DNA from: Labyrinthula sp. Ha
Lineage: Eukaryota; Sar; Bigyra; Labyrinthulida; Labyrinthulaceae
Assembly: GCA_015227615.1 (NCBI GenBank)
Contig: JAALGZ010000011.1
Span: forward strand, 868,001 to 932,000
DNA: 64,000 bases
Direction of reading: 5' to 3'
Of this stretch, positions 12,105 through 22,145 are shown piece by piece. Positions within the stretch are counted from its first letter, which is position 1; each line of letters begins with the position of its first letter. The translations under genes were made by a program, and so were the position numbers. The notes under the pieces were generated by a model that had not been told where the DNA came from, did not search any database, and saw only the letters and a list, made by a program, of their open reading frames with translations.

Positions 12105-12390
12105 TGAACTGGTATACTGCTGCTGTATCCATCCGACACAACTGAATTTGTATTACCATTATGGATTGATTATACCAGTAATCTCCAAAAAATATATATA
12201 TTTCCCCCCTTTGGAGTATTACCAGTACATACTGGTAAATTGATACTGATAAATAGCTTTGATCACATGTTTTGCCATAAATGAAGCAAAGTTGGGACAT
12301 TATAAACTGTATCAACTTGTATACAGATAGATTGTCGATCGCGTTTCATTAAATGGAACAGGTTCTTGAGAAAGTTTGCCAGTATATTTC
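12105..12390. promoter_or_regulatory. Cluster of TACTGGTA/TACCAGTA-like palindromic motifs
   Basis: Copies of ACTGGTA or its complement occur near 12108, 12174, 12220, 12231 and, more diverged, 12246 and 12378. The pair at 12220-12240 is an inverted repeat (TTACCAGTA-cat-TACTGGTAA). A wider inverted repeat (CCAGTAATCTCCAAA versus TTTGGAGTATTACCAG) flanks an AT run at about 12173-12230. It lies 120-400 bp upstream of the SANT-like gene start and could be a binding-site array or the remains of a small inverted-repeat element. No function is shown. Confidence 0.35.
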
Positions 12391-12603
12391 ACAACTGCAC
12401 TTATATACAGTTACGCAGTGGCCATGTATACTTTAGACGAGTACTTCGTTTCTTAGTGCTATTTTTGCACAAACCTAACTGTATTTTAAATAGTCACTCA
12501 AAGGTTACGCACTGTAAACTAAAAACTTTCAAAATTTTGTGACTTTTGGAAACCAAAGTCAGATAATAACATCTAGCGTTTAAGATTAGTGGTACTACTA
12601 CAA

Positions 12604-13389
12604 CTAACAGTGATCGCATGGGTTAGGAGTTACTGCAATTGAGGGAGCGGCAGTGATTAGAGGTGGTTGTGATGGATATTCGGTTGGGTAAGGGCTTGGA
12701 TAGTTCGATGGGTATCCAGTAGGTTCTGCGCTTGGGTAAAATGTTGGGTACGGACTCGGGTAGTTCGACGGATACGATGTCGGTTCTGCAATAGGGTAAG
12801 CTGTTGGGTAAGGACTCGGGTAATGAGTTGGTGCCTCCGCAGGTGGTAAAGTGTCCTCCGAGTCAAAAACAAACTCCACTGCGCAGTTAAGTCTTTGAAT
12901 TTCTTTGGTATTTCCCCAGTAGAGAGCTAGTGCTGCATGATGTACCCCGTCTTCACCACCACTTGTTGGGGTCGAGAAGAAGATTTCAGGGTACTCTGTT
13001 TCCTCACCCCATGGGTCAGAGTACACATAATTTTTTGCACATTCATTTGCATCAATATCAAATCCGTATGTTGTCTGAACCAGCCACTGAAGACCCGCAT
13101 CTTCTCCTTCAAAATCTCCTTCCACGAACCCTTGAAAAGTTGATGGAGTTGAGTCGGTTATTAATATTCGTGAACCGCACGGATAACGAACATTATCAAT
13201 ATCAAAATAAAACGTTCTGTCGTCATTAGATACATAAGTAAATCCATATGGAGGATCGCTCGCATACCAGTCGCAAGTTTCAATAGTTTCTGTGAATGTT
13301 CTTTCCTGCAAATTTCTCAAACTTTTCACTTCAGCAGCGCTCACAATGCTAAAGCTTGTCATAATACCAGCTACTTCAAATATCCGCAT
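12604..13389 (-). CDS. Secreted protein with C-terminal Pro/Tyr/Ser/Thr repeat tail, 261 residues
   Basis: The start is a true ATG followed by a short hydrophobic leader ending near 'FSIVSAAEV', which suits a signal peptide. Residues about 35-180 form a Trp/Tyr/Asp-rich domain with several cysteines, such as 'ETCDWYASDPPYGFTY'. I do not recognise it; the even cysteine spacing fits disulphide bonding outside the cell. Residues about 185-250 are tandem 'PSPYPTxYP / PSNYPSPYP' units, a P-S-x-x-P-T type stalk typical of stramenopile cell-surface and wall proteins. The last residues end in 'NPCDHC'. There is no membrane anchor, so it is probably secreted or wall-bound. The same repeat style occurs in the polycystin-like gene at 58109. 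Confidence 0.82.
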   Translation of the reverse strand: MRIFEVAGIMTSFSIVSAAEVKSLRNLQERTFTETIETCDWYASDPPYGFTYVSNDDRTFYFDIDNVRYPCGSRILITDSTPSTFQGFVEGDFEGEDAGLQWLVQTTYGFDIDANECAKNYVYSDPWGEETEYPEIFFSTPTSGGEDGVHHAALALYWGNTKEIQRLNCAVEFVFDSEDTLPPAEAPTHYPSPYPTAYPIAEPTSYPSNYPSPYPTFYPSAEPTGYPSNYPSPYPTEYPSQPPLITAAPSIAVTPNPCDHC

Positions 13390-14675
13390 TTTTTTGTTTG
13401 TAGATGCTTTCTAAGTTTGTTTAATTTAGCGTTTGATTTTGGTGTTGATCCAATTCACCATTATTGTGGGAACATTGATGCAATTTTGGTCTGCAGTATT
13501 GCACCCCCGTGTTTTTTTCCTCGATCCCGGTATTTTGATTGGTTAGTTTTACAGATTTTCCACCAATCCCGGAATAAAAGATCAAACTGCGCAGTTTTTT
13601 TGGAACAGTTTACAAAACAAAATATGAAAAACGTTGGACAAATAACGACTCTTTTTCCGTACACATCTTCGATAACTTAAAGGTACGTTCATAAAAGTGC
13701 AGTTCTATAAAGATTTCATTCAATACTAGTCGTCAGCAAGAAATTCTATCTGGTTTTATTGCATAAACAGTGCTGTTTCACAACTAGTTTCAATTCCACA
13801 CCTCTATTATAAATCGAGCTTTCTTATCGAATCCAGTAGAAGCTTCTGGTGCAGTAATCAGTACCGAAAATAAAACTATTTTGTTTTGAGCACCGTACAA
13901 ATGAATATATAATATTTGAAGAACAGATAAAATTCCTAGAATTGTTGACTTGGTTTCAATACAGGCAAGAACTTTGTTTTTGTTTTTCTAGCAAAAAGGT
14001 TGAAATTCTTTAACAATGGCACCGAAAGCTCACTTCTTAGCACAACTCACAAGGATAAAATAAGTGAGAGAATAACAAGATACAAGTATATAGTCGTGCT
14101 AAGGGGTAGAGATACAGTATTTATAGCTGCTTTCCATTTTTTTGTTGACAATGTTTATGGAACAAGACGTTTCCCACCAACACTGCAGTTGTTCAAGGTT
14201 CATCTTATTCCCTTTGTTCGGGTTCCTGAATTTCCACATCTACTGTATGAATGTTCACATATTTTTTCGTCTATTTTTTATCTTTGATATTTGTGAACGC
14301 CTTTTTATGCTTCGTTTTTAATCGGAAATCTCGTCTACCTTTCCTTACGCTAACCTGCTGTTCTTTCCTTTTCAATGAATTGAGCCATAACAAACAGAAA
14401 CTTGAGTCGTAGCTCATTCACGGCTCTAGTTAGAACGATATACGTAAAATAAGAATACTAAAACAACCTCTTCATAATAATAAGTGTCTGCACAAGCAAA
14501 AACAAAACAGTATCTTGAATTTATATATATTCTCTCCCGTTAATATTATTAAGGAAATATGGTAGTTTTTGCTTCCTTTTTTAGTGTAGAATGTAATCTG
14601 TTCTAACTGTACTTTGTTTCACAGAAACTAGAAGATTAGTTAAAATGAATATTCAAAACAAAAGAAACTTAATCA
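13390..14675. other. 1.3-kb intergenic region
   Basis: Contains short frames at 13417-13680 and 14000-14287 whose first codons are TTG and which show no domain, so I do not call genes. Close to the P/T-rich gene start, near 13529-13585, is a near-repeat ATCCCGGTATTTTGATTGGT / ACCAATCCCGGAATAAAAGAT, arranged so that CCAAT-like boxes face each other. This could be promoter sequence. Confidence 0.4.
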
Positions 14676-15107
14676 TTATTTTACAAAATTAATGATAAAT
14701 ACGATTATTTGTCCAATAATTACACCTGTAAAAATTACTACTAGAACCCACAAGAGCACTTTAAGTTTGTCTACTGGATTACCTGTTTCCTCAACCCCTT
14801 CAGAGTACGCGCTATCTCCATCAAACACAATATGTTCAGAAGAGGCTGCTGCTGCTTCTCTTTCTTCCTGTATTTCCCGCCTCCTATCTTCTATATAAGA
14901 TTCATTCGCCTCTTCGGCCATTCCGAGATCAGTCATTGAGGAATCGTTCGCATGAGCTGGAACGCCAATCATGAAACTAGCTTCTAGAGCGGTTAATACA
15001 GTATCAGAGGCAGAAATATTCAGACTATCTAATCGCTCTGGGGTTTGTATTGTATCACTTCGTCTTCTATTTTGCGCTTCCAAATCACTTAAATTTTCAT
15101 TATCCAT
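14676..15107 (-). CDS. Tail-anchored membrane protein of unknown function, 143 residues
   Basis: Uninterrupted frame from a true ATG at 15107 to TAA. The first 115 residues are acidic and polar with low complexity (Ser, Glu, Ala, Asp). A single hydrophobic segment follows, 'VLLWVLVVIFTGVIIGQIIV', ending a few residues before the C-terminus. That topology is a tail anchor, with the bulk of the protein in the cytosol. A Glu/Arg-rich stretch 'YIEDRRREIQEEREAAAA' at about residues 71-88 may form a helix. It lacks the heptads and central Gln/Arg of a SNARE, so I do not assign it to that family. Confidence 0.65.
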   Translation of the reverse strand: MDNENLSDLEAQNRRRSDTIQTPERLDSLNISASDTVLTALEASFMIGVPAHANDSSMTDLGMAEEANESYIEDRRREIQEEREAAAASSEHIVFDGDSAYSEGVEETGNPVDKLKVLLWVLVVIFTGVIIGQIIVFIINFVK

Positions 15108-17933
15108 TCTATTGCTATTGCTTTATTTTGTAACAGCTGTATTTTCGCAGTTTATAAGGATCAAAATAACATATGAGAAATACAATATAAGATTACTGTG
15201 ATCTGCACAATATTGAAATATGGCATTTCTGTGCCATTTATCCCATATGGCCACGTTTAGTGTTTATTATTACTCGTCCAGACGGGGTACAAGGTACGCT
15301 TGCTATTGTCGATTAGTTTCTATTTCAAACAGTACGTGAATGCACCCTTGGAAGCAATGTCTTGTTAGATTAAAACTATATTCTAAAGTTGTAGCTACTT
15401 GCCTTACTTAAAACTCATTCGTCCTTACTGTAACGAGAAATCATGGGGTTCAGGCGTAAGTGTTGTAGGTTACTAACACAAAACACATTCTTTGGACATC
15501 CTGCTTAGCTGCAATTTCTGTAGCTGCTAACATATATACCCATTATTTGGGAAAGGTCATGCTTGTTGTGCGACTATAGTACGCGTTCCTCATAATGAAT
15601 AAGTAGTTAAATTTTTTAGGGTATCTTATTATCCCTGACCAAACAACTTAACACGAAAATTCTTGGCTTGTGATCAAATCATTGACTAGACTTTTTTTGT
15701 TCTCTAAAGCTTAGAAAGCAACACGGAGCACAGTCACAGTTTTTATCCTCATAGATTTGGTATTTACTATAAGGTTGCAGATTTTGCTTACTGTTCTTAT
15801 ATCTATAATGTAATTAAGATTGTTTCCTGTTATCAATCGAATCATTTCTAAAATGCTTCAAAATTCACAGAGAGAGTATCCTTTAACTCTAAAATATTGG
15901 ATGTGGGCTGATTAATATCAGACAAGTAACTACGCTGGAGGAGAATTCATTGAGACTTGGAAAGCTCAAAAGAACAGTGAAACATACAAATTTCTGTACA
16001 GAAGTGCGATGCGCTTGAGGATGAAGATATGGGCATATAAGTAACCAAGTGGTACTACAATACCACTCTATCTGGTACTGTACCATGAGCTATTGGGGTA
16101 AAGGAAATTTGCTAAGGGAGTTGTTGTTATTATGCGCTCTTGAAAATAAAGACAAGAATGCACGCAATTATCAACACTTTAAGATAAAGAAAACTGCAAA
16201 TTTAATAACATCATAGTTTTTCAAAAGCAAAGAATCTCTCAAGAAAAACTAGAATAACGGTAGTTTAGTAACCCTGCGGATGAACCAGGTTGTTCATCAC
16301 ATGTCCTATTTCAACAGTACCTAGAATCCAGCTATCAAATCATAGCCGTGCAAATGATTCATCTTTATTTCACTCGGTAGATTTTACATCTTCACCATAG
16401 TGAATTTAAATGAAGAGAAACAAAGAGGAACAATTGCTTCCTCAGCAAGCATAGTTAATCGCCCTCAGTATAGATATTCCACAAGAAATTAATAAGACGT
16501 ATTCCTTCTTCTAGTTTAGAGTAACTATGTAAAGAAAGAGGTGTAAACTTTTGTAAGCTTTCAGAAATATTAAAATTTAATAATGTCCATCAAAGTCGTT
16601 TTGCCTTCATGAAAAGCCTGTACATATCAAAACACAAAATCTGAGTACATATTGCAATGCAAGAGCCATTCCTATCCTCTAGTGTGGTGCTTAGAATGAT
16701 TGCTATTAGAGTGTATCCTTCAATAAATTGTAGTTGATATGGTAAGATTGTTTTTGATGCAATATCTAAATTTTCGTTTATGGAGTTTCTGCAAACTGAT
16801 ATGACTCCAGCAAAATCAAAGCCTAACCAGATATTGAATATAAACTTCAGAACAACTGACTATGCAGTTGGTTCATATGTTGCATTGAATTATGAACAGG
16901 AAGTGATGGTAATATATACTCAGAAATTTTATTTTTAGAAGATAAGGTTCCTCTTATGCTACCTATTCATTGAGTTCAGTTTTCTCTATCAGAACTTATA
17001 AAACCAAAAAGATTTATTATATCAAGAAATATCTCACCTGGAAGAAAAAGAGTTAAGCTCTGCATAATTTAAATAATCTTATATATTAAATATTAAAACC
17101 CCTTAGCTACAGATTACATTGTCTTATTCAAAAGATAAAAATGCAAAAAACTTAATATGAAGTTGCTTATAATTTAAATAAGCTGCAACCTCAGCTCAAA
17201 CTGCTCAGGCCACTCATTTCTTATATTCCTTTATTGTAGCATTGATGAGTAGAAATTTTACATGAAAGAATGAAAACACAAATTCTAGTTTAAAAAAAAA
17301 TTCCCGTAATAAGTTTCTCAATATAATTTTTTCTACTTAAATTACCTTAGATTAAAATATTAGGCATGAATGCCAAAGTGAGATCAGGCTCTCTTGTGCG
17401 AGTGCTATGATGGCTTCAATGCTTAAATAAGTCCAATATCTACTAGTTCTTATGATATGACAATTCGCACTGCTGTTTCTTTTAAAGAATAACTTTATTT
17501 ATGTATATACGTAGTTTATCGTATTCAAGAAAATTATTGGTTAGGAGGGTAAGCTAACAGAAAAAGAAGAGAGTTTGTTTCACCCGATTAAGTTCCTTTG
17601 TTAGTACTTAAGAAAATTTAGTTAGAAAGTAAGGACTACTCATAGCAGCTAACCTCTAAACACTTCGTTTGAATTTTATAATAATTAATTCCAGCTCCAA
17701 GGAGTTTTTTCTTGTGGCGAGCATGAAAATCTCCACTCGATGGCTCAATACATAAAGCTGAGGCAAAGAATTTCCTTAATGATCTTCATAATGAGAATGA
17801 CATGCTGAAAAACTTTTAAAACCCCTGAATAATATTGCTAACTATAATATAATTTGAAGCTAATACTAATTAACTAAAGTGCTCAGATATATCTCTAAGA
17901 AAACATGATACTCACAAGTTTGTATTATTTACT
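15108..17933. other. 2.8-kb AT-rich desert, no supportable gene
   Basis: No open frame over 65 codons and no RNA gene seen. A cluster of GGTAC/TACC inverted motifs occurs near 16045-16085. The hAT transposon inserted at its right edge. Confidence 0.55.
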
Positions 17934-17941
17934 GTGGTAAC
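17934..17941. repeat. Left copy of the hAT 8-bp target-site duplication
   Basis: GTGGTAAC, identical to the copy at 20117-20124. Confidence 0.95.
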
Positions 17942-20116
17942 CAGTGATGCTCAAAATTTTTTTTGCGGGTTTTACGGGTTATGGAAATTTGCGGGGACGC
18001 TTAACGATAAGAAATTCACGATGGGGACGCGAGGGGGGTGAAAATTTGTGGCGTCCCCGCGACCGCCCACAAAAATAATTTTCCGAAATATCGTTGCTTT
18101 TTTATATATATTTATATGAAGAAAAGATAAAACTTATTTATAACCCTTAAAGCTTAAGCTTCCTCATCGCTATCCACTTCCATGTCACAGAAACGAATTC
18201 CCTCAAGTGCCAAATCTTCTCTTCCCTCTTCTTCATTCTCTTCCTCCATCTGTTCCTCCATCTCTTCTTCTTCGTTATCATCGAAACCTGGGATTTTCTT
18301 TTTCATAGCAACATAAATTTTGGGATCCATCAACTCATCTTTATTCATCTTCAAAAATGCAAGTCTGTTTAAAGTTGCAGGCATCATCCTATTTCTCTTG
18401 TCAGTAAAAATCAGCTTGCACTGGCTAAACAATCTTTCTACACAGCACGAAGTCGCCGGAATGAAGCTCACATCTGCGAAAGCACTCTTCCTTTTGCTTT
18501 TTCTTTTCTGAGAAGCAAGCTCTGCAGCCACAGAATTACCAGGTGGGGTCTTCTCTTCTTCTTCAGAAGGATCTTTTAATAATCTGGCCAAAGCTGTGTT
18601 TTCTGCTGCATCAAGTTTATCTTCATCCTCCCAATAAACTTTAAACACTCCAGACTCAAACGCACCAAACTCAGCCAAAATCTCTGCATCATCTTCTAAG
18701 TACTTCACCAAACAATCATTATCCTTGACATCTCTTAATAGATTTGCAACAACTTTCTTCCCATCTGCAAGGTGAAACTTTGAAGTTTGAAGAGCAACTG
18801 TGTAGCGGTCGCAGGTAGCAAGAAAGTCGGCATGTTTTTCCAGAATTCTTGCATCACGCTGTCCCAGAATAAGATCTTTAACTTCTTTATCTTTAATCTG
18901 CGCAATGAACATCCAAATCTCAAGGTACCTTTGCATCATGAGAAATTTTCCATTCCAACGCGTCACATTTGGAAGAATAACAACTTTATCCGTATATTTT
19001 CTAAGAGCTGCTGTTAATTTCTTTGACTTCTTGATCTTGCGAAAAAGCAACTGCACTTTGTCTAAAGCTTCATCTAACAGTGTTTCAGATTTGATATATG
19101 CTTTAACACCTAGAGCCAAACGATGGCTAAGACAGCCCACAAACTGCGTTTCAAGCTCTCTGCAAACTTTTTTGTTCGTGTTTGTATTATCAGCAACAAT
19201 TGCAACCAGCAGTGATTCATAAAGACCAAACTTATTCATCAAATTCTTGAGGAATGGAACAATGTCACTTGCTTTCTGGGTTTCGTTTTCTAAAGGAAGC
19301 ACTCCAAGAAGGCGAAACGTCATCTTCTTCATCTTGTCGAAACATAAATAAACACCATTGAAACTGTAACCTTGGTGAGCCCAACCATCGATGACTAAAC
19401 AAAATAGTTCTAAATCCACTTCTTGTTTGATCTTTTGTATAAAAAGGTGTTCCATGCGCTTCATATAAACTCTCATCGTGTTTTCACTAACGAGGTCATC
19501 CGCTTTCCTGATATTCTTGAACTCCTCGGCTCTCAACAAGCTCAATGGCATATTCTTCTCCAGCAAAAAGTTACAGACAGAATTCTTGAAAGCATCATCT
19601 TTTTCAATGTTCATAAACTCCAGAATGTCTTTGCTTTTTCTTCTACGCTTTCTTGCATGTTCTTCTTTTAAATTTTTGATAGTTTCGTCGTCAAAGTGTT
19701 TTTTTAGGTGTTCCATGAGACCAGTATAACCTTTTTTACTCCACCAAGTCATCTTTTTTAAACAATGTTTGCAAGGAAGCTTAAATACGTGCTCTCTCTT
19801 TGTAAATTCTGCTTTTTCAACGTCAAAACTCTGTTTAATTACTGAAAAAAGGACTGGATCTCGTCCCGAAGCGTCTTCATGAATCATTTCTGCGGCAGAC
19901 TTTGTCGAATCAGTGTTCATTTTTATCCGAAATAGTGGTTTTTAACTCTTATTTTAACGGTTTTACTATGACCGGATTGGACACAGGTCAATTTTTTTGA
20001 AAAATTTGTGGGCTCCCGGCAACCATTTCTCCACGCAACCGGCCACTAATAATTTTTCGTGGGGACGTATGACCTTGGAGTGGTTATTAGTGGGCAGCAG
20101 GATTTGAGCATCACTG
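17942..20116 (-). mobile_element. Complete hAT-superfamily DNA transposon
   Basis: A 2175-bp element bounded by perfect 14-bp terminal inverted repeats (CAGTGATGCTCAAA at 17942-17955 and its complement at 20103-20116). It is flanked by an identical 8-bp direct repeat GTGGTAAC (17934-17941 and 20117-20124), which has the nTnnnnAn form favoured by hAT elements. Subterminal sequences carry several copies of GGGGACG/CGTCCCC and 'GCGGG'-type motifs, likely transposase-binding sites, and are visibly more GC-rich than the surrounding DNA. One intact transposase gene fills the middle. Perfect ends, target duplication and an open gene indicate a recent insertion that may still be autonomous. Confidence 0.96.
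18154..19920 (-). CDS. hAT transposase with BED zinc finger, 588 residues
   Basis: Cut-and-paste transposase of the surrounding element. From the N-terminus: a BED-type zinc finger (C50, C53, H71, H75), then the RNase-H-like core. Candidate catalytic acids are the Asp in 'LVIDGWAHQG' (near residue 178), the Asp in 'VADNTNTNKK' (near 244) and the Glu of 'SCCVERLFSQ' (near 494). 'GCLSHRLALGV' matches the conserved C/H block after the second Asp. The C-terminal hAT dimerisation region is 'ERLFSQCKLIFTDKRNRM' and beyond. The last 45 residues are very acidic, an extension outside the catalytic fold. No frameshift or internal stop and no intron is required. It looks like the lineage carrying DUF659-type and hAT-C domains, but I cannot place it more finely. 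Confidence 0.93.
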   Translation of the reverse strand: MNTDSTKSAAEMIHEDASGRDPVLFSVIKQSFDVEKAEFTKREHVFKLPCKHCLKKMTWWSKKGYTGLMEHLKKHFDDETIKNLKEEHARKRRRKSKDILEFMNIEKDDAFKNSVCNFLLEKNMPLSLLRAEEFKNIRKADDLVSENTMRVYMKRMEHLFIQKIKQEVDLELFCLVIDGWAHQGYSFNGVYLCFDKMKKMTFRLLGVLPLENETQKASDIVPFLKNLMNKFGLYESLLVAIVADNTNTNKKVCRELETQFVGCLSHRLALGVKAYIKSETLLDEALDKVQLLFRKIKKSKKLTAALRKYTDKVVILPNVTRWNGKFLMMQRYLEIWMFIAQIKDKEVKDLILGQRDARILEKHADFLATCDRYTVALQTSKFHLADGKKVVANLLRDVKDNDCLVKYLEDDAEILAEFGAFESGVFKVYWEDEDKLDAAENTALARLLKDPSEEEEKTPPGNSVAAELASQKRKSKRKSAFADVSFIPATSCCVERLFSQCKLIFTDKRNRMMPATLNRLAFLKMNKDELMDPKIYVAMKKKIPGFDDNEEEEMEEQMEEENEEEGREDLALEGIRFCDMEVDSDEEA

Positions 20117-20124
20117 GTGGTAAC
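20117..20124. repeat. Right copy of the hAT 8-bp target-site duplication
   Basis: GTGGTAAC, identical to the copy at 17934-17941. Confidence 0.95.
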
Positions 20125-20442
20125 CTAAAGTCGCAGCAGATAAGTATAAAAGCTTAGTTCTATTAATACTAAAAATAGGAGGAGTTGAGATCATAAAATA
20201 CAGATGTAAAATTTTATTTGAAACTATCTTTCGCATTGTTTTATATGTAGATAGCCCGTTTGGGAAGCTATATACATGAGAGGTGAAGCAGACCTCTTAC
20301 ACCATTATCATCAACTCGCTATAAAAGCCAGTTATTCGTAAAAATAATTTAACTAGGAAATATTTTACACTGATCCTTGTATTTTATGCTATTATGAATA
20401 GACGCAAAATGAATATCATTGTTTTTATGGTGTATCAAGTAG

Positions 20443-22145
20443 ATGGTTACTTTCACCAGCTTCAATCCACAATGGAATGGATCTCCAGAAAATTCTCAAT
20501 ACAACATTACTGGCGGGAAACCGAAAAAAAAACAAATGATATGTAGCAAACAATTGAAGATCTCCAGCATATACCGGTCGAAACCACTGTGTACTAGGTG
20601 CAGAACTCCAGGAAATATTTCTTTAAGATTAATATCAGATAAACTTCCGAATAAGGATCTAGTTGAGCAACATATTGTTGTAGATCGCTCGGGTCTTATA
20701 AATCCACAACCAATACAACCGCCAACTTCAACCTCAACCCATCAAATAAAACAAACTTCTTTAATGAAAGATTTAAGAGGGCTTATTAAACTTAGAGGCC
20801 CAATAACTGTGGCTGAATATATGCAGCATTGCCTTAGTCACCCTGAGTTTGGCTACTACAAGAATGTCTCACAGAAAGCAATTTTTGGTACGGGTGGTGA
20901 TTTTATAACGGCACCTGAAATAAGTCAAATGTTTGGCGAAATGATAGGAATCTTTTGTGTTTCAACTTGGCAAAGATTAGGATCTCCAAAAAAACTGAAA
21001 CTTGTGGAAATTGGACCTGGAAAAGGAACTCTTATGGCTGATTTATTGCGGTAGATTTCAGTCTTGAATAATATTTAGATCAACAAAAATATTTAAAGGG
21101 TTTCATGATGCATTATCCTACGGAGGAGTCGAAATGGTTGAAACAAGCTTAGAATTGCAAAAAGTACAAAAAGCGAAATTAGAGTCTGAGGTTCTCGGAG
21201 TGTCTCAAATTCCAGTACGTTGGCATGAAACTATAACTTCGGCTATAGAAACTGATGAGCCTACAGAAGAAGTTAAAGAAAAGGAAGAAACTCCTGCAAT
21301 ATTTATATGTCAAGAGCTATTTGATGCACTTCCTGTATTAAACTAATATTATTTAATTTCTAGATACATCAGTTTCAAAAGAATAAACAGGGTTTTTTTA
21401 GGGAGGTCTTGGTTGATTTAGAAGGTGAAGCGGGTTTACAATTTGTTGTTTCAAAATCTATTACTCCTGCAGCTCGAGTTCTTTTGCCTGATAAACTTCT
21501 GGGCATTGGAAGTGATGTACAAGAAACAAAAGAAGAAGATTCTCCAGTAGAAGTAATTGAAATAAGTCCTTTAGGTGCTGCAATGGTTCAAGATATTGTC
21601 AAACACTTAAAAAAGAACTCTGGTGCTTTTGTAGCTGTCGATTACGGTTTTGGTACGGAAAATGTTCCTCAAGAAGATTTGCATAAAATCAATTTCTCAA
21701 AGAAAAATTCTCTTCGAGGAATAAAAAAGCATGAATATGTTTCCCCATTAGTAGAACCAGGTGAAATTGACCTCTCTGTTGATGTAAATTTTGATTACTT
21801 ACGGTTCGTTGCTGCTCAGGAAATGAAAAAAAGTGAATCATTATATCAAGGTAAAAAAAATATTTTCCTTAAACTTTAGTTCTTTTTCAAGGGCCTACGA
21901 CACAAAAAGAGTTTTTACTTCGTCTTGGAATTGAATATCGCTTGAGTAATTTACTGCAGGGATTAGCTAAGGATTTTCAAGGGGATGAATTGAAGCTAAA
22001 GCAACTTAAAGTTTTGAGAGAGTTCAAAAGATTAACTGGAAGCGAAAGTGAGGCTGATGGAGGTATGGGTGTATCATACAAAGTTTTAGGGATATTTGCT
22101 GGAATAGAAACCAACCCGGAATCTCCAGCTCCTGGATTTGAATAG
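20443..22145 (+). CDS. NDUFAF7: NDUFAF7-type protein arginine methyltransferase (complex I assembly)
   Basis: Mitochondrial SAM-dependent enzyme that in known members dimethylates an arginine of the NDUFS2 subunit early in complex I assembly. Four exons: 20443-21050, 21079-21334, 21364-21850 and 21880-22145, with introns of 28, 29 and 29 nt placed by frame and family pattern. Landmarks: 'GPITVAEYMQHCLSHPEFGYY', then 'GDFITAPEISQMFGEM', then the SAM-binding loop 'EIGPGKGTLMADLL' at the end of exon 1. Next come 'CQELFDALP' across the second junction into 'HQFQKNKQGFFREVLVD', 'VAVDYGFG', and 'GPTTQKEFLLRLGIEYRL' after the third junction. The first ATG gives 538 residues. A second in-frame ATG at 20536 (507 residues) starts a better presequence (basic, Ser-rich 'MICSKQLKISSIYRSKPL') and may be the real start. 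Confidence 0.93.
21051..21078 (+). other. 28-nt intron 1 of the NDUFAF7 gene
   Basis: GTAGAT...ATTTAG. It contains in-frame stops, and its removal restores the frame through the block following the SAM motif. Confidence 0.88.
21335..21363 (+). other. 29-nt intron 2 of the NDUFAF7 gene
   Basis: GTATTA...TTCTAG. It separates 'ELFDALP' from 'IHQFQKN', a contiguous block in the family. Confidence 0.88.
21851..21879 (+). other. 29-nt intron 3 of the NDUFAF7 gene
   Basis: GTAAAA...CTTTAG. Its removal joins 'SLYQ' to 'VLFQGPTTQKEFLLRLG'. Confidence 0.88.

Noticed and set aside
14000-14287. 95-codon plus frame, with an overlapping 'MAPKAHFLAQLTRIK' start in another frame
   Set aside because: First codon of the longer frame is TTG, the short one stops after 15 codons, and no splice of the local mini-intron type joins them sensibly.
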